In this document: one piece after another, positions 26,301-34,931 of the stretch
Numbering within the stretch: position 1 is the first letter of the stretch
Layout of the letters: every line of letters begins with the position of its first letter
Assembly (NCBI RefSeq): GCF_009696265.1
Contig: NZ_VUMH01000006.1
Coordinates: forward strand, 62,001 to 126,000
DNA: 64,000 nt
Direction: 5' to 3'
Source of the DNA: Desulfovibrio porci
Lineage (GTDB): Bacteria > Desulfobacterota > Desulfovibrionia > Desulfovibrionales > Desulfovibrionaceae
The notes under the pieces: generated by a model
What the model was told of the DNA's origin: nothing
The model's database searches: none
What the model saw: the letters and a program-made list of their open reading frames with translations, nothing else
Program-made: the position numbers and the translations under genes

Positions 26301-27265
26301 CAGCGTTTTCCTTTTTTGCCCTTGAGCAGAGCTTCCGGGTTGCGTTCAAGCATATCCGTGAGATCGCGCAGCGAACGGGCCGCGGCGATGGCTTCCTTGA
26401 GCAGGCGGCGCAGGTCGTTCATGGTCGGTGAATCGCGCCCCAGCACGCTCTCGGCCGATCCCGTGGCCCTGCGCAACTGTTCGGCGGCCTGGGCCATATT
26501 GGTCATGGCGTCGCGGAAGGCCGCCAGCGCGCCGGGCAGTTCCTGGCGCACGGCCTTGGCCGCGCCGTCGATCTGCTGCAGGGCGCTGTCCGCCGCGTTG
26601 CGCAGGGGGCTGTCTTTGAGTATCTGCTGCGCCTCGGCGAAGGTGCCCGCAAAAGCGGCGATGCCCTCCTTGAGCTTGCCGTCGGCCAGGGCCTGGGACA
26701 GGTTCTCCAGAATGGAATCCAGCGAATGGACCATCTGCTCCAGGGGCAGTTTGGCCAGGGTGCGCTGGAGCGTGTCAATGGGCGAGGGCACGGTGGGAAT
26801 TTCCAGGTCCGGCGTGGAGGAGCGGAAATTGGCCGGGGTGTCCGGATAAAAATCCAGCTCCACGCGATACTGGCCGGTGATCAGGCTCTGCAACTGCAGA
26901 CGGGCGCGCAGGCCGCGCTGGACCATGCGTCGGATGATCTCCTGCTGGAAGGACTCGGAAACGCCTGTGCCGCTGGAGCGCACGAAGCTTTTTTCGTCAA
27001 TGCGGATGAGCACCGGGATGGTCACGTTGGAGTCGCGCGAATTGGCCACCAGGCTGATCTGGGTGACGCTGCCCATGGGCACGCCGCGAAAGACCACGGG
27101 CGCGCCGATGGAAAGGCCACTCACCGAACCGTCGAAATACAGCACGTATTCGACGTCGCTGCTGAACAGGCGTCCCCCGCCCAGCAGGATCACGCCCAGG
27201 GCGAAGAGGGCGATGCCGCCCAGCACAAAAGCGCCCACCGTTGTTTTGTATGCTTGTGAGGTCAT
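26300..27265 (-). CDS. mlaD: MlaD-like MCE-domain lipid-binding protein
   Basis: 321 residues. One N-terminal membrane helix (about 10-30), then an MCE domain (about 36-115: YVLYFDGSVSGLSIGAPVVFRG-VPMG) and a long alpha-helical C-terminal part rich in alanine and leucine (LAKLPLEQMVHSLDSIL, RNAADSALQQIDGAAKA). The extended tail is longer than in E. coli MlaD and resembles the helical barrels of PqiB/YebT-type MCE proteins. It forms the periplasmic part of the lipid ABC transporter. The start overlaps mlaF by 4 bases (ATGA). Confidence 0.9.
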   Translation of the reverse strand: MTSQAYKTTVGAFVLGGIALFALGVILLGGGRLFSSDVEYVLYFDGSVSGLSIGAPVVFRGVPMGSVTQISLVANSRDSNVTIPVLIRIDEKSFVRSSGTGVSESFQQEIIRRMVQRGLRARLQLQSLITGQYRVELDFYPDTPANFRSSTPDLEIPTVPSPIDTLQRTLAKLPLEQMVHSLDSILENLSQALADGKLKEGIAAFAGTFAEAQQILKDSPLRNAADSALQQIDGAAKAVRQELPGALAAFRDAMTNMAQAAEQLRRATGSAESVLGRDSPTMNDLRRLLKEAIAAARSLRDLTDMLERNPEALLKGKKGKR

Positions 27266-28140
27266 GCTGAGATATCCTTGTCCGGCGGGGCTGTCCCGGC
27301 GTCACCGGCGAGGCCGGCGGCGGGGGCTTCGCGTCCGCCGCCTCTGGTCAGGAAGAGCAGAGCGCGTTTTTCGGTATGGGGGTCGCGGACCAGTTCGTTG
27401 GGATTGCCCCTGGCCGTGACCGAGCGGGTCTTGGCGTCCAGAAAGATGCTGTTGCTGGCAATGGAAAAAATGCTGGCCAGTTCGTGGGAGACAATGACGA
27501 AAGTGGTGCCCAGGGTGTCCCGCAGTTCCAGAATCAGATCGTCCAGCAGACGTGAGCTGACCGGGTCCAGACCGGCGGAGGGCTCGTCCAGAAAGAGGAT
27601 CCGGGGGTCCAGGGCCAGGGCGCGGGCCAGACCGGCGCGCTTGCGCATGCCGCCGCTGATCTCCGAAGGGTAGTAATCCTCAAAGCCGGCCAGTCCGGCC
27701 AGGGCCAGCTTGAGTGAGGCCTGCTCGCGGATTTCCTCGTCGTCCAGGTCCGTGTACTGCTGGAGGGGCAGGCCCACATTTTCGGCCAGGGTCATGGAAC
27801 TCCACAGCGCTCCGCCCTGGAAGAGCACGCCCGCGTGGCGCATGATCCGGCGGCGCGCGTCCTCGCCGCCGCCCCAGAAGTCCGTGCCGTCGTAGAGCAC
27901 CTGTCCGGCCTGGGGGGACTTGAGGCCCATGAGCACCCGCAGCAGAGTGCTTTTGCCGCAGCCCGAACCGCCCATGATGAAAAAGACATCTCCGGCGCGC
28001 ACGTCGAAATTCACGTCGCGCATGAGCACAAAAGAGCCGTAGCCTACCTGGAGGTCACGCACGCTGACCCGGATCTCGCGTCCGTCCGTTCCGGCGGGTT
28101 CCGCCGTCGGCGTATTTTTCGCGTCCGTTTCCCTGGTCAT
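27262..28140 (-). CDS. mlaF: MlaF-like lipid transport ATPase
   Basis: 292-residue ABC ATPase. Walker A GGSGCGKST, signature LSGG-type variant ISGGMRKRAGLARAL as in all MlaF proteins, Walker B ILFLDEPSAGLDP, and an H-loop in VSHELAS. It energises phospholipid transfer with MlaE and MlaD. The start at 28140 leaves a 1-base gap after the mlaE stop; longer frames are unsupported. The N-terminal 30 residues are a charged extension. Confidence 0.92.
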   Translation of the reverse strand: MTRETDAKNTPTAEPAGTDGREIRVSVRDLQVGYGSFVLMRDVNFDVRAGDVFFIMGGSGCGKSTLLRVLMGLKSPQAGQVLYDGTDFWGGGEDARRRIMRHAGVLFQGGALWSSMTLAENVGLPLQQYTDLDDEEIREQASLKLALAGLAGFEDYYPSEISGGMRKRAGLARALALDPRILFLDEPSAGLDPVSSRLLDDLILELRDTLGTTFVIVSHELASIFSIASNSIFLDAKTRSVTARGNPNELVRDPHTEKRALLFLTRGGGREAPAAGLAGDAGTAPPDKDISA

Positions 28141-28141
28141 G

Positions 28142-29269
28142 TCAGACGCCCAGCACGTTGCAGATGACGGTGATGACGGCCGTGGCCACGATGATGCCCA
28201 CAATGGAATGGACCACCGCCGTGGTGGTGGCCTGACCCACGGCCTGGGCGCTGCGCCCGCAGCGCATGCCCTGATAGCAGCCTGCCACGGCGATGATGAC
28301 CCCGAACACCGTGCCGTAGACCAGGCCGATGATCACATGCTTGAAGGGCACCATCTGGGTGGTGGCGTTGAAATATTCCATGGGGTTGAGGCCCAGCATC
28401 ATAACGCCCACCAGATAGCCGCCCAGCACGCCCATGAGGTCGGCGTAGAGGGTCAGCAGGGGCACCATGGCCGTGAGTGCCAGCACGCGCGGCAGCACCA
28501 GAAAGTCCACGGGCGAAATGCCCAGGGTGGACAGGGCGTCCACTTCTTCGTTGACCTGCATGGTGCCGATGAGGGCCGCGTAAGCCGCGCCCACCCGGCC
28601 CGACATGACCACGCCCACCATGATCGCGCCCATGACCCGCAGCATGCCGATGCCCACCAGGCCCGCCACATAGATCTGCGCGCCGAACTGGGTCAGCTGC
28701 ACCGCGCCCACAAAGGCCAGGATCAGGCCGAAGAGCAGGCTGGTGAGGGAAATGATCGGCAGGGCCTGCACGCCGCATTCGTGCATGGCCGCCACGAAAT
28801 CCTGCGGGCGCATCTTGGCGCGGCCCAGGAAAAGCCGCCAGAGCGAGAGCGTGACTTCGCCGCAGAAATTGAGAAAGTCCGCCGCCTTGGGCGGCAGGGA
28901 GACGACGCTGTCCCCCATCCGGTATAAAAAGGACGTGTCGGCTTTTTTGCGGGCCGCGCCTTCCTGGGCGGGCACGGCGAAGGCCATGTGCAGCAGGCGT
29001 TTCAGGCCTTCCGGCAAATCCAGCTCCACGGAGAGCTCGCGGGCGCGCGCGGCCTTGACCAACTGGACCAGAAAGACCAGCAGGCTGGTGTCCCACTGGC
29101 CCAGATCCGTAGCCTCCAGGCGCAGTTCGCGCACACGTTGGTCCGCAAGGCCGGTCAGAGCCGCGTCGGCCTCTTCGGGCCAGGGCTCTTCCATATTCCA
29201 GCGGCCGCCCACGTTTACGAGCCAGAGCGGCCCCCTGGCCGAAGCTGTCACTTGCGGACTTGTTTCCAT
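28142..29269 (-). CDS. mlaE: MlaE-like permease with N-terminal STAS-like domain
   Basis: 375 residues. The first 110 residues form a STAS-like domain (LRLEATDLGQWDTSLLVFL), here fused to the permease, whereas E. coli has it as separate MlaB. The permease part has five to six helices and the MlaE blocks SGRVGAAYAALIGTMQVNEEVDAL and GCYQGMRCGRSAQAVGQATT. It is the first gene of the operon mlaE-mlaF-mlaD-pqiC-HD-GYP and is divergent from polA across only 81 bases. The start at 29269 is chosen because the frame upstream of it is not protein-like. Confidence 0.92.
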   Translation of the reverse strand: METSPQVTASARGPLWLVNVGGRWNMEEPWPEEADAALTGLADQRVRELRLEATDLGQWDTSLLVFLVQLVKAARARELSVELDLPEGLKRLLHMAFAVPAQEGAARKKADTSFLYRMGDSVVSLPPKAADFLNFCGEVTLSLWRLFLGRAKMRPQDFVAAMHECGVQALPIISLTSLLFGLILAFVGAVQLTQFGAQIYVAGLVGIGMLRVMGAIMVGVVMSGRVGAAYAALIGTMQVNEEVDALSTLGISPVDFLVLPRVLALTAMVPLLTLYADLMGVLGGYLVGVMMLGLNPMEYFNATTQMVPFKHVIIGLVYGTVFGVIIAVAGCYQGMRCGRSAQAVGQATTTAVVHSIVGIIVATAVITVICNVLGV

Positions 29270-29350
29270 CCCTATACTATACCCGCAGCATCTGTTCTCC
29301 GCAAGCAGCGGCGCCGGCCGCACCGCGCAAACCTCAACCCCACTGCCGCC

Positions 29351-32125
29351 ATGTCACTGAAAGAACGCCTGGGCCTTGCCGCTGATCCCATTTTTTTGAT
29401 GGACGGTTCCGCCTTTATTTACCGGGGATTTTTTGCCAATAAAAATATGCAGCGCTCCGACGGTTTTCCCACCAACGCCCTGGTGGTGGTGACCCGCGTG
29501 CTCTTGCGCATCCTGCGCGAGGAGCGGCCCAGGTATTTCGCTTTCGTCAAGGACGGCAAGGGCAAGAATTTCCGGCACGAGATTTTTCCGCTCTACAAGG
29601 CCAACCGTGACGCCATGCCCGAGGATCTGGCGCGCCAGATCGACCCCATCTTGCGCATGGTGCGGGCGCTGGGCCTCAAGCTGGAAATTTCCGAGGGCTG
29701 CGAGGCCGACGACTGCATAGCCTCCCTGGCGGCCCGTTTTTCCGCCGAGCATCCGGTGGTCATCGTCAGCGGCGACAAGGATCTGAAGCAGTGTCTGGGC
29801 CCCAACGTCTATATGTGGGATCCGGCGGCGCGCGAGGAAAAACTGCTCAGCGAGGCCGAATTCCGGGCCGAAAGCGGGGTCAGCCCGGCCCAGTGGCCCG
29901 ACGTGCAGGCCCTGGTGGGCGACGCCAGCGACAATATCCCCGGCGTGCCGGGCATCGGCCCCAAGACCGCGCGCCAGATTTTCGAGATCTGCCCCAGTCT
30001 GGAGGACATCCGGGATCATTTCGCCCTGCTGCCGCCCAAAATCCAGGACAAGATGCGCGGCCATCTGGAGGACATGTTCACTTGGCGCGAACTGACCACG
30101 CTCTCGCTCCAGGTCTGCACGGATCTGCATCTGAACGATCTGGCCGTGCAGCCGCTGGACGTGCCTGAATGCCGCTCCCTGGCCGAGGAATTCGAACTTT
30201 TCGCCCTGCGCCGGGAAATGGCCGCGCTGCTGCGCCGCTTGAGCGAGGATGAGACGGCTGCGTCGCGTCCGGTGGAGCAGGCCGGCACTGCCGCGCCTCT
30301 TGCTGAGGCCGCCGACGCGGCCGCCACGCGGAAGAACGGGGTACAAACGGCTTCAGCCGCGTCCGCGCAGCCCGGCGGCGCGGCGCGTCCTCAGATCCGC
30401 GCGGGCGCGCAGATGAGCCTGCTGGAAGCGGTGGAGGAACCCCTGGCGCCCGAACTGTCCGACGCGGCCTCCCTGCCGGACTGCGCGGGCCGCCCGGTGG
30501 CCCTGATCTGGCCGCAGGGCCCCAAGCAGCCGCCGCATCTGGCCGTGGGCGATTCCTTGTCCGGGGCTGCGGACGTGGCGGAATACTGCTGGACCGGACG
30601 CATGGATGCTCTCTGCGTCTGGTTGCAACCGGCCCGGCGGCTGGTGGTGGCCGACCTCAAGGCCCTGCTCACCGCCGCGCCCTGCTGGCGCGATTTGCCT
30701 TTGGGCGAAACGCCGCCGCGCTGTTTCGATCTGGGCCTGGCCGCCTATCTGCTCAATCCCGAGGAAAGCGACTACGGCTGGCCCCGGCTGGCCGCGCGCT
30801 GGGGAGCCTCCCTGAAACCGGAGGGCGGCGGCCCGGCCCGGCTGGCGCTGGCCATGGCCGAAGCGCTGGAAAACCGCCTGGCCCGCGACGACCTGCGCGA
30901 CTTGTACAATGCCCTGGAACTCCCGCTCACGCCGGTGCTGGCCGAGATGGAGGGGCGCGGTGTGGCCATTGACGCCGCCGCGTTTCAGGCTTTTCTGTCC
31001 GACGTGCAGCATGAGCTGGACCGCCTCACCGCAGAGGTGTACGCGGCGGCGGGCACGACCTTCAACATCCGCTCGGCCCAGCAACTGGGCGATGTGCTGT
31101 TCAACACCCTGAATCTGCCCTCGCCGCGCAAGACCAAGGGCGGACAGGCTTCCACCAGCCAGCAGACCTTGGAAAAACTGGCCGGACGCCACAGCGTGGT
31201 GGACAGCATATTGCAATTCCGCAAACTGGAGAAAATGCGCTCCACCTATCTGGATCCGCTGCCGCGCCTGGTGGACGGGCAAGGCCGCATCCACACCACC
31301 TTCAACCAGAAGGCCACGGCCACCGGGCGACTCTCCTCCAGCAATCCCAATCTGCAGAACATCCCGGTGCGCGGCCCGCTGGGCAAGCGCATGCGGGCCT
31401 GCTTCATCGCCGGGCCGGGCCGTACCCTGGTTTCCGCCGACTACTCTCAGGTGGAGCTGCGCGTGCTGGCCCATATGTCCCAGGACGCGGCTCTGCTGGA
31501 CGCCTTCCGCCGGGGCGAGGACATCCACGCCCGCACCGCGGCCCTGGTGTATGATCTGCCCGCCGATGCGGTCAGCCCGGACCAGCGCCGTAACGCCAAG
31601 ACCATCAACTTCGGCCTGATCTACGGCATGGGCGCGCAGAAGCTGGGCCAGGAGCTCAAGATCAGCAGCGCCGAGGCCAAGGAATTCATCGCCCGTTATT
31701 TCGAGCGGCTCACGGGCCTTAAAAATTTCTATGAAGAGGTGGAGGCCACGGCCAAGCGCCAAGGCTACGTGACCACCCTGGGCGGCCGCCGCCGTCTGCT
31801 GCCTGACATTCTCTCGGCCAACGGCCAGGCCTTCGCCCTGGCCCGGCGGCAGGCCATCAACACGGTCATCCAGGGCTCGGCGGCGGACATCATCAAGCTG
31901 GCCATGCTGGCCGTGGCCCGTGACGAGGAACTGCGGCGCATGGACGCCCGCCTGCTGTTGCAGGTGCACGACGAACTTTTGCTGGAAGCGCCGGAAGACG
32001 CCGGGCCCGAGGCCGGCGCGCGGGTGGCCGCCCTGATGGGCGCGGTGACCCCCGGCGGCGAGGCGCTTTCCGTGCCGCTGGTGGTGGATTGGGGGACGGG
32101 GCATGACTGGGGCACCGCCCACTAG
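29351..32125 (+). CDS. polA: DNA polymerase I
   Basis: 924 residues. The 5' nuclease domain (about 1-290) has FLMDGSAFIYRGFFA, EADDCIASLA and the helix-hairpin-helix GVPGIGPKTA. The polymerase domain (about 530-924) has the motifs DYSQVELRVLAHMS, RRNAKTINFGLIYGMG and QVHDELLLEAPE. The middle domain corresponds to the 3'-5' exonuclease but lacks its acidic motifs: the usual D-x-E strand is replaced by VALIWPQG, and the later Asp positions are not recognisable. An Ala/Pro-rich linker (about 300-370) precedes it. Proofreading is probably absent. There is no strong ribosome site at the ATG. Confidence 0.95.
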   Translation: MSLKERLGLAADPIFLMDGSAFIYRGFFANKNMQRSDGFPTNALVVVTRVLLRILREERPRYFAFVKDGKGKNFRHEIFPLYKANRDAMPEDLARQIDPILRMVRALGLKLEISEGCEADDCIASLAARFSAEHPVVIVSGDKDLKQCLGPNVYMWDPAAREEKLLSEAEFRAESGVSPAQWPDVQALVGDASDNIPGVPGIGPKTARQIFEICPSLEDIRDHFALLPPKIQDKMRGHLEDMFTWRELTTLSLQVCTDLHLNDLAVQPLDVPECRSLAEEFELFALRREMAALLRRLSEDETAASRPVEQAGTAAPLAEAADAAATRKNGVQTASAASAQPGGAARPQIRAGAQMSLLEAVEEPLAPELSDAASLPDCAGRPVALIWPQGPKQPPHLAVGDSLSGAADVAEYCWTGRMDALCVWLQPARRLVVADLKALLTAAPCWRDLPLGETPPRCFDLGLAAYLLNPEESDYGWPRLAARWGASLKPEGGGPARLALAMAEALENRLARDDLRDLYNALELPLTPVLAEMEGRGVAIDAAAFQAFLSDVQHELDRLTAEVYAAAGTTFNIRSAQQLGDVLFNTLNLPSPRKTKGGQASTSQQTLEKLAGRHSVVDSILQFRKLEKMRSTYLDPLPRLVDGQGRIHTTFNQKATATGRLSSSNPNLQNIPVRGPLGKRMRACFIAGPGRTLVSADYSQVELRVLAHMSQDAALLDAFRRGEDIHARTAALVYDLPADAVSPDQRRNAKTINFGLIYGMGAQKLGQELKISSAEAKEFIARYFERLTGLKNFYEEVEATAKRQGYVTTLGGRRRLLPDILSANGQAFALARRQAINTVIQGSAADIIKLAMLAVARDEELRRMDARLLLQVHDELLLEAPEDAGPEAGARVAALMGAVTPGGEALSVPLVVDWGTGHDWGTAH

Positions 32126-32200
32126 GTTTTGCCTCTCCCAAGCGTCTTTTGCCCCTTGGACTGCGTCAAAAGACAAAATGCATCTTGGGAGAAGCAAAAC
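32126..32200 (+). repeat. 75-bp imperfect inverted repeat after polA
   Basis: Outer arms at 32126-32142 and 32184-32200 are 17 bp with a single mismatch; inner arms TCTTTTG (32145-32151) and CAAAAGA (32167-32173) continue the stem. It starts at the base after the polA stop codon. It could act as an RNA hairpin (attenuator or stabiliser) or be a small mobile repeat. No T-run follows. Confidence 0.75.
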
Positions 32201-32237
32201 TTGAAACAGCCTTTTGGAAAACATTTTTTGTAATTGT

Positions 32238-34007
32238 ATGGAAATTGATTTTCTCACCCGCATCAACGCTCTGGCCCGCGTGCCGGAGCATTCCCTGCCG
32301 CTGATGCGGGCCATGTCCCAGGGCGCGCCTTTTTGCGTGGGACCGTATCTTTTTCTGGCCGCCGGGGATTGGCTCATGGCCGTGGCCTATCCCCTGCGCG
32401 GCAAATACAGCCACGCGGCCTTTGAGACGGCTCTCACCGAAGCGCTGGAAAAAAGCGGAGCCGTGAGCTGCTGGGCCGTGGGGCCGGACCTGCCGCCGCG
32501 TCTGCATGCCCATATCGTGGACCGGGACCGCTTTTACCTGCTTCCGGCCGGGACCGAGCCTCCGGCCCGGCTGCGCGGGCCGCTGCGCCGCGCGGCGACG
32601 GCCCTGCGGGTGGAGGAAAGCGGCGAATTCACCCCGGACCACCGGCGGCTCTGGGCGGAATTCATGGGCCGCGCGGACCGGAAGGAAGGCAGACCCCTAG
32701 CCCCGCACGTGCGGGAGCTGTATGCCCGCACGCCCGAAACTCTGGCGGAGGCGGACGGTCATCTGCGCCTGCTCAATGCCTGGGACCGGGAAGGCCGTCT
32801 GGCCGCCTGTCTGCTGCTGGATTACGCGCCGGAAAAATTCACTTCCTACGTGCTCGGCGCGCATTCCCGCGCGCACTACGCGCCCCACGCGGCGGACCTG
32901 CTTTTTGCGGCCATGCTGGAAAACGCCCGCAAGGCGGGCAAACGCTATGTGCATCTGGGGCTGGGCGTCAACGAGGGCATTTTGCACTTCAAGCGCAAAT
33001 GGGGCGGCCGTCCCTACCTGCCCTACGTTATGGCCGCTTGGGAGGAAGCGCCGCGAGGCGCGCGCGAGGACACGGCCCGCGCCCTGACCCTGGCCCTGCT
33101 GCGGGCCGCCGCCGCGCCGCCGCCCTCTCTGGAGGAGACGCGGCCTTCCCAGCGTCCCTTCGCCATGCTCTGGGAAGTGGAGAAGAACAGCAGGCTGTCC
33201 TGGATCGGCGGCACGGCCCATTTTTTCTGCTATTCCTTTGAAACCTCCTTTATCCGCCTGTTCCGCAAGGTGGACAACGTCCTGTTCGAAGGTCCGCTGG
33301 ACGAGGATTTTCTGGCCGCCGTGGACCGGCACGGCAAAACGCCGCCGCCGGACCACAAGCCCTTGCTGGAGATGCTTGAGGAAGAGGAAATCCGTCGTCT
33401 GGAGCGGGTGGTGCGCGGGCCGGAAGGGCCGCTGGTCCGCTGGCTGGGCATGGAGGGCGCGCGCAAGGCGGACGTGCGCTGGCTTTTGTGCCACGCGCGG
33501 CCTTGGTGCGCTTTCTTCACCCTCTGGACGGCCTTTCTGGAACGCCGGGGCTGGCGCGGCTCCGTGGATATGGAGGCCTGGCGCGTGGCGCACGAGATGG
33601 GCAAGAATGTGATCGGCATGGAAAATCTGGAAGAGCAACTGGCCTCGCTGGATTCGGTGCCCGTGGAGCGGGTGCTGCGCTACCTGCGCGCCTGCAATGA
33701 CTGGAAGACGCTGTCCCGTCGGAACATGCGCGCCTATCTGGCCGGGGATCTCGAACGGATGATGGGGTCCAGCGCGGAATTTCCCACCCGCACGGGCTAT
33801 GTGGTCAATGTCCGCGACCAGCGTTTCCGGGAGCGGATGCGCCCGTATCTGGAAGAAGGGCGTTGCGCGGTTTTCGTGGGCGCGGCCCATATGGTCAATC
33901 TGCGCCATATGCTGGCCGAGGACGGTTTCAGGGTGCGGCGTTGCCTGCCCGGCCTCTCGCACAAGCTGCGCGCCCTCTGGCGCCGGGACCGGGAGGTGCG
34001 CTGGTGA
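32238..34007 (+). CDS. Acyltransferase (GNAT/FemAB-like) fused to TraB/GumN domain
   Basis: 589 residues. About 1-270 is an acetyltransferase-like domain; its best block is YVHLGLGVNEGILHFKRKWG, the acyl-acceptor region shared with the next gene. Residues about 308-589 form a TraB/GumN (Tiki-like) domain: a GGTAHF motif at about 324, FEGPL after it, and a closing VGAAHMVNLRHML. The TraB family is proposed to contain metal-dependent proteases. No signal peptide, so probably cytosolic. The ATG at 32238 is taken; a TTG 24 bases upstream is possible, and neither has a clear ribosome site. The next gene overlaps its stop. Confidence 0.7.
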   Translation: MEIDFLTRINALARVPEHSLPLMRAMSQGAPFCVGPYLFLAAGDWLMAVAYPLRGKYSHAAFETALTEALEKSGAVSCWAVGPDLPPRLHAHIVDRDRFYLLPAGTEPPARLRGPLRRAATALRVEESGEFTPDHRRLWAEFMGRADRKEGRPLAPHVRELYARTPETLAEADGHLRLLNAWDREGRLAACLLLDYAPEKFTSYVLGAHSRAHYAPHAADLLFAAMLENARKAGKRYVHLGLGVNEGILHFKRKWGGRPYLPYVMAAWEEAPRGAREDTARALTLALLRAAAAPPPSLEETRPSQRPFAMLWEVEKNSRLSWIGGTAHFFCYSFETSFIRLFRKVDNVLFEGPLDEDFLAAVDRHGKTPPPDHKPLLEMLEEEEIRRLERVVRGPEGPLVRWLGMEGARKADVRWLLCHARPWCAFFTLWTAFLERRGWRGSVDMEAWRVAHEMGKNVIGMENLEEQLASLDSVPVERVLRYLRACNDWKTLSRRNMRAYLAGDLERMMGSSAEFPTRTGYVVNVRDQRFRERMRPYLEEGRCAVFVGAAHMVNLRHMLAEDGFRVRRCLPGLSHKLRALWRRDREVRW

Positions 34008-34927
34008 CGCCGCGCGGCACTTCCGGAAGCGGGGGAGGTCCTCTGACGGGCGGCCCCGCCGGTCTGTCCGCCAGTCCGGCCGCCAGTCTGACCGCCGGGC
34101 TGGCGCGGATCACGGCCCAGGCCGTGGTGCCGGAGCAGCTCTTGCCCTATGTGGGGGCCGTGTCCGGCCTGCGTCCCCGTCTGTTCGGGGAGTGCGTGGG
34201 GCATCTGGGCGAAGGCGAGGTGGTGCTTGTCGGCTATCCGCCGCGCGACCCGCGCGACGCGCGGGCTGTGGACGCGGCCGTGGACGAAGCTTTGGCCTTG
34301 CCCGGCCTGACCCGGATTACCGTGCTGGCCGCCGCCCGGCCCCATGCCGCGCCCTCCGACGCCCCAAGCGGTGAGGACGCCTTCTGGTCCCTGCCCCTGC
34401 CCTTGCCGCCCGCCGGACAGAAATTGCGGAACATGCTGCGCCGGGCCGCGCGGGATATTGTGATAGAGCAGGGCGGCGCGGACTCCTGGACAGCGGAGCA
34501 CGCGGCTCTGGTGGAGGATTTTTGCCGCGCCCGCGCCAACGCGCTGGAGCCGGGCAGCGTCCATATTTTCCGGCACTTGGCCGCCTATCTGGCCGCCGCG
34601 CCGCAGGCCCGCCTGTTTTCCGCCCGCCGCGCTGACGGCGTTCTGGTCGGGTGCGCCATCGGCGATTACAGTTCCTTTTCCACGGCGTTCTATATGTTCG
34701 CCTTCCGCCGTCCCGACGCGCCGCCGGGTACGGCGGACGCGCTGCTGGCCGCTCTGGCCGCCGAAGGCGCGGAGCGCGGCCACGGCCTGCTCAATCTGGG
34801 GCTGGGCATTCATCCGGGCGTGGCCTTTTTCAAGAAAAAATGGGGCGCAAGCGCCTTCCTGCCCTGCGTGGAAACTTCCTGGACCCTGCAAAAGAAGGGC
34901 TGGCTGACGCGCCTGCTGGGGCGGTGA
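34004..34927 (+). CDS. GNAT/FemAB-like acyltransferase
   Basis: 307 residues from a GTG that overlaps the previous stop (GTGA), with GGGAGGT upstream. After a 30-residue low-complexity start, the C-terminal domain ends with LLNLGLGIHPGVAFFKKKWG, clearly homologous to the same block in the preceding fusion protein. The two probably arose by duplication. It likely transfers an acyl or aminoacyl group; the acceptor is unknown. Middle of a three-gene operon. Confidence 0.7.
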   Translation: MTPRGTSGSGGGPLTGGPAGLSASPAASLTAGLARITAQAVVPEQLLPYVGAVSGLRPRLFGECVGHLGEGEVVLVGYPPRDPRDARAVDAAVDEALALPGLTRITVLAAARPHAAPSDAPSGEDAFWSLPLPLPPAGQKLRNMLRRAARDIVIEQGGADSWTAEHAALVEDFCRARANALEPGSVHIFRHLAAYLAAAPQARLFSARRADGVLVGCAIGDYSSFSTAFYMFAFRRPDAPPGTADALLAALAAEGAERGHGLLNLGLGIHPGVAFFKKKWGASAFLPCVETSWTLQKKGWLTRLLGR

Positions 34928-34931
34928 GCGG

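Noticed and set aside
30353..32377. 674-codon frame antisense to polA
   Set aside because: High-GC shadow of polA; the product is Gly/Gln/His-rich with no domain, and polA motifs on the other strand are complete.
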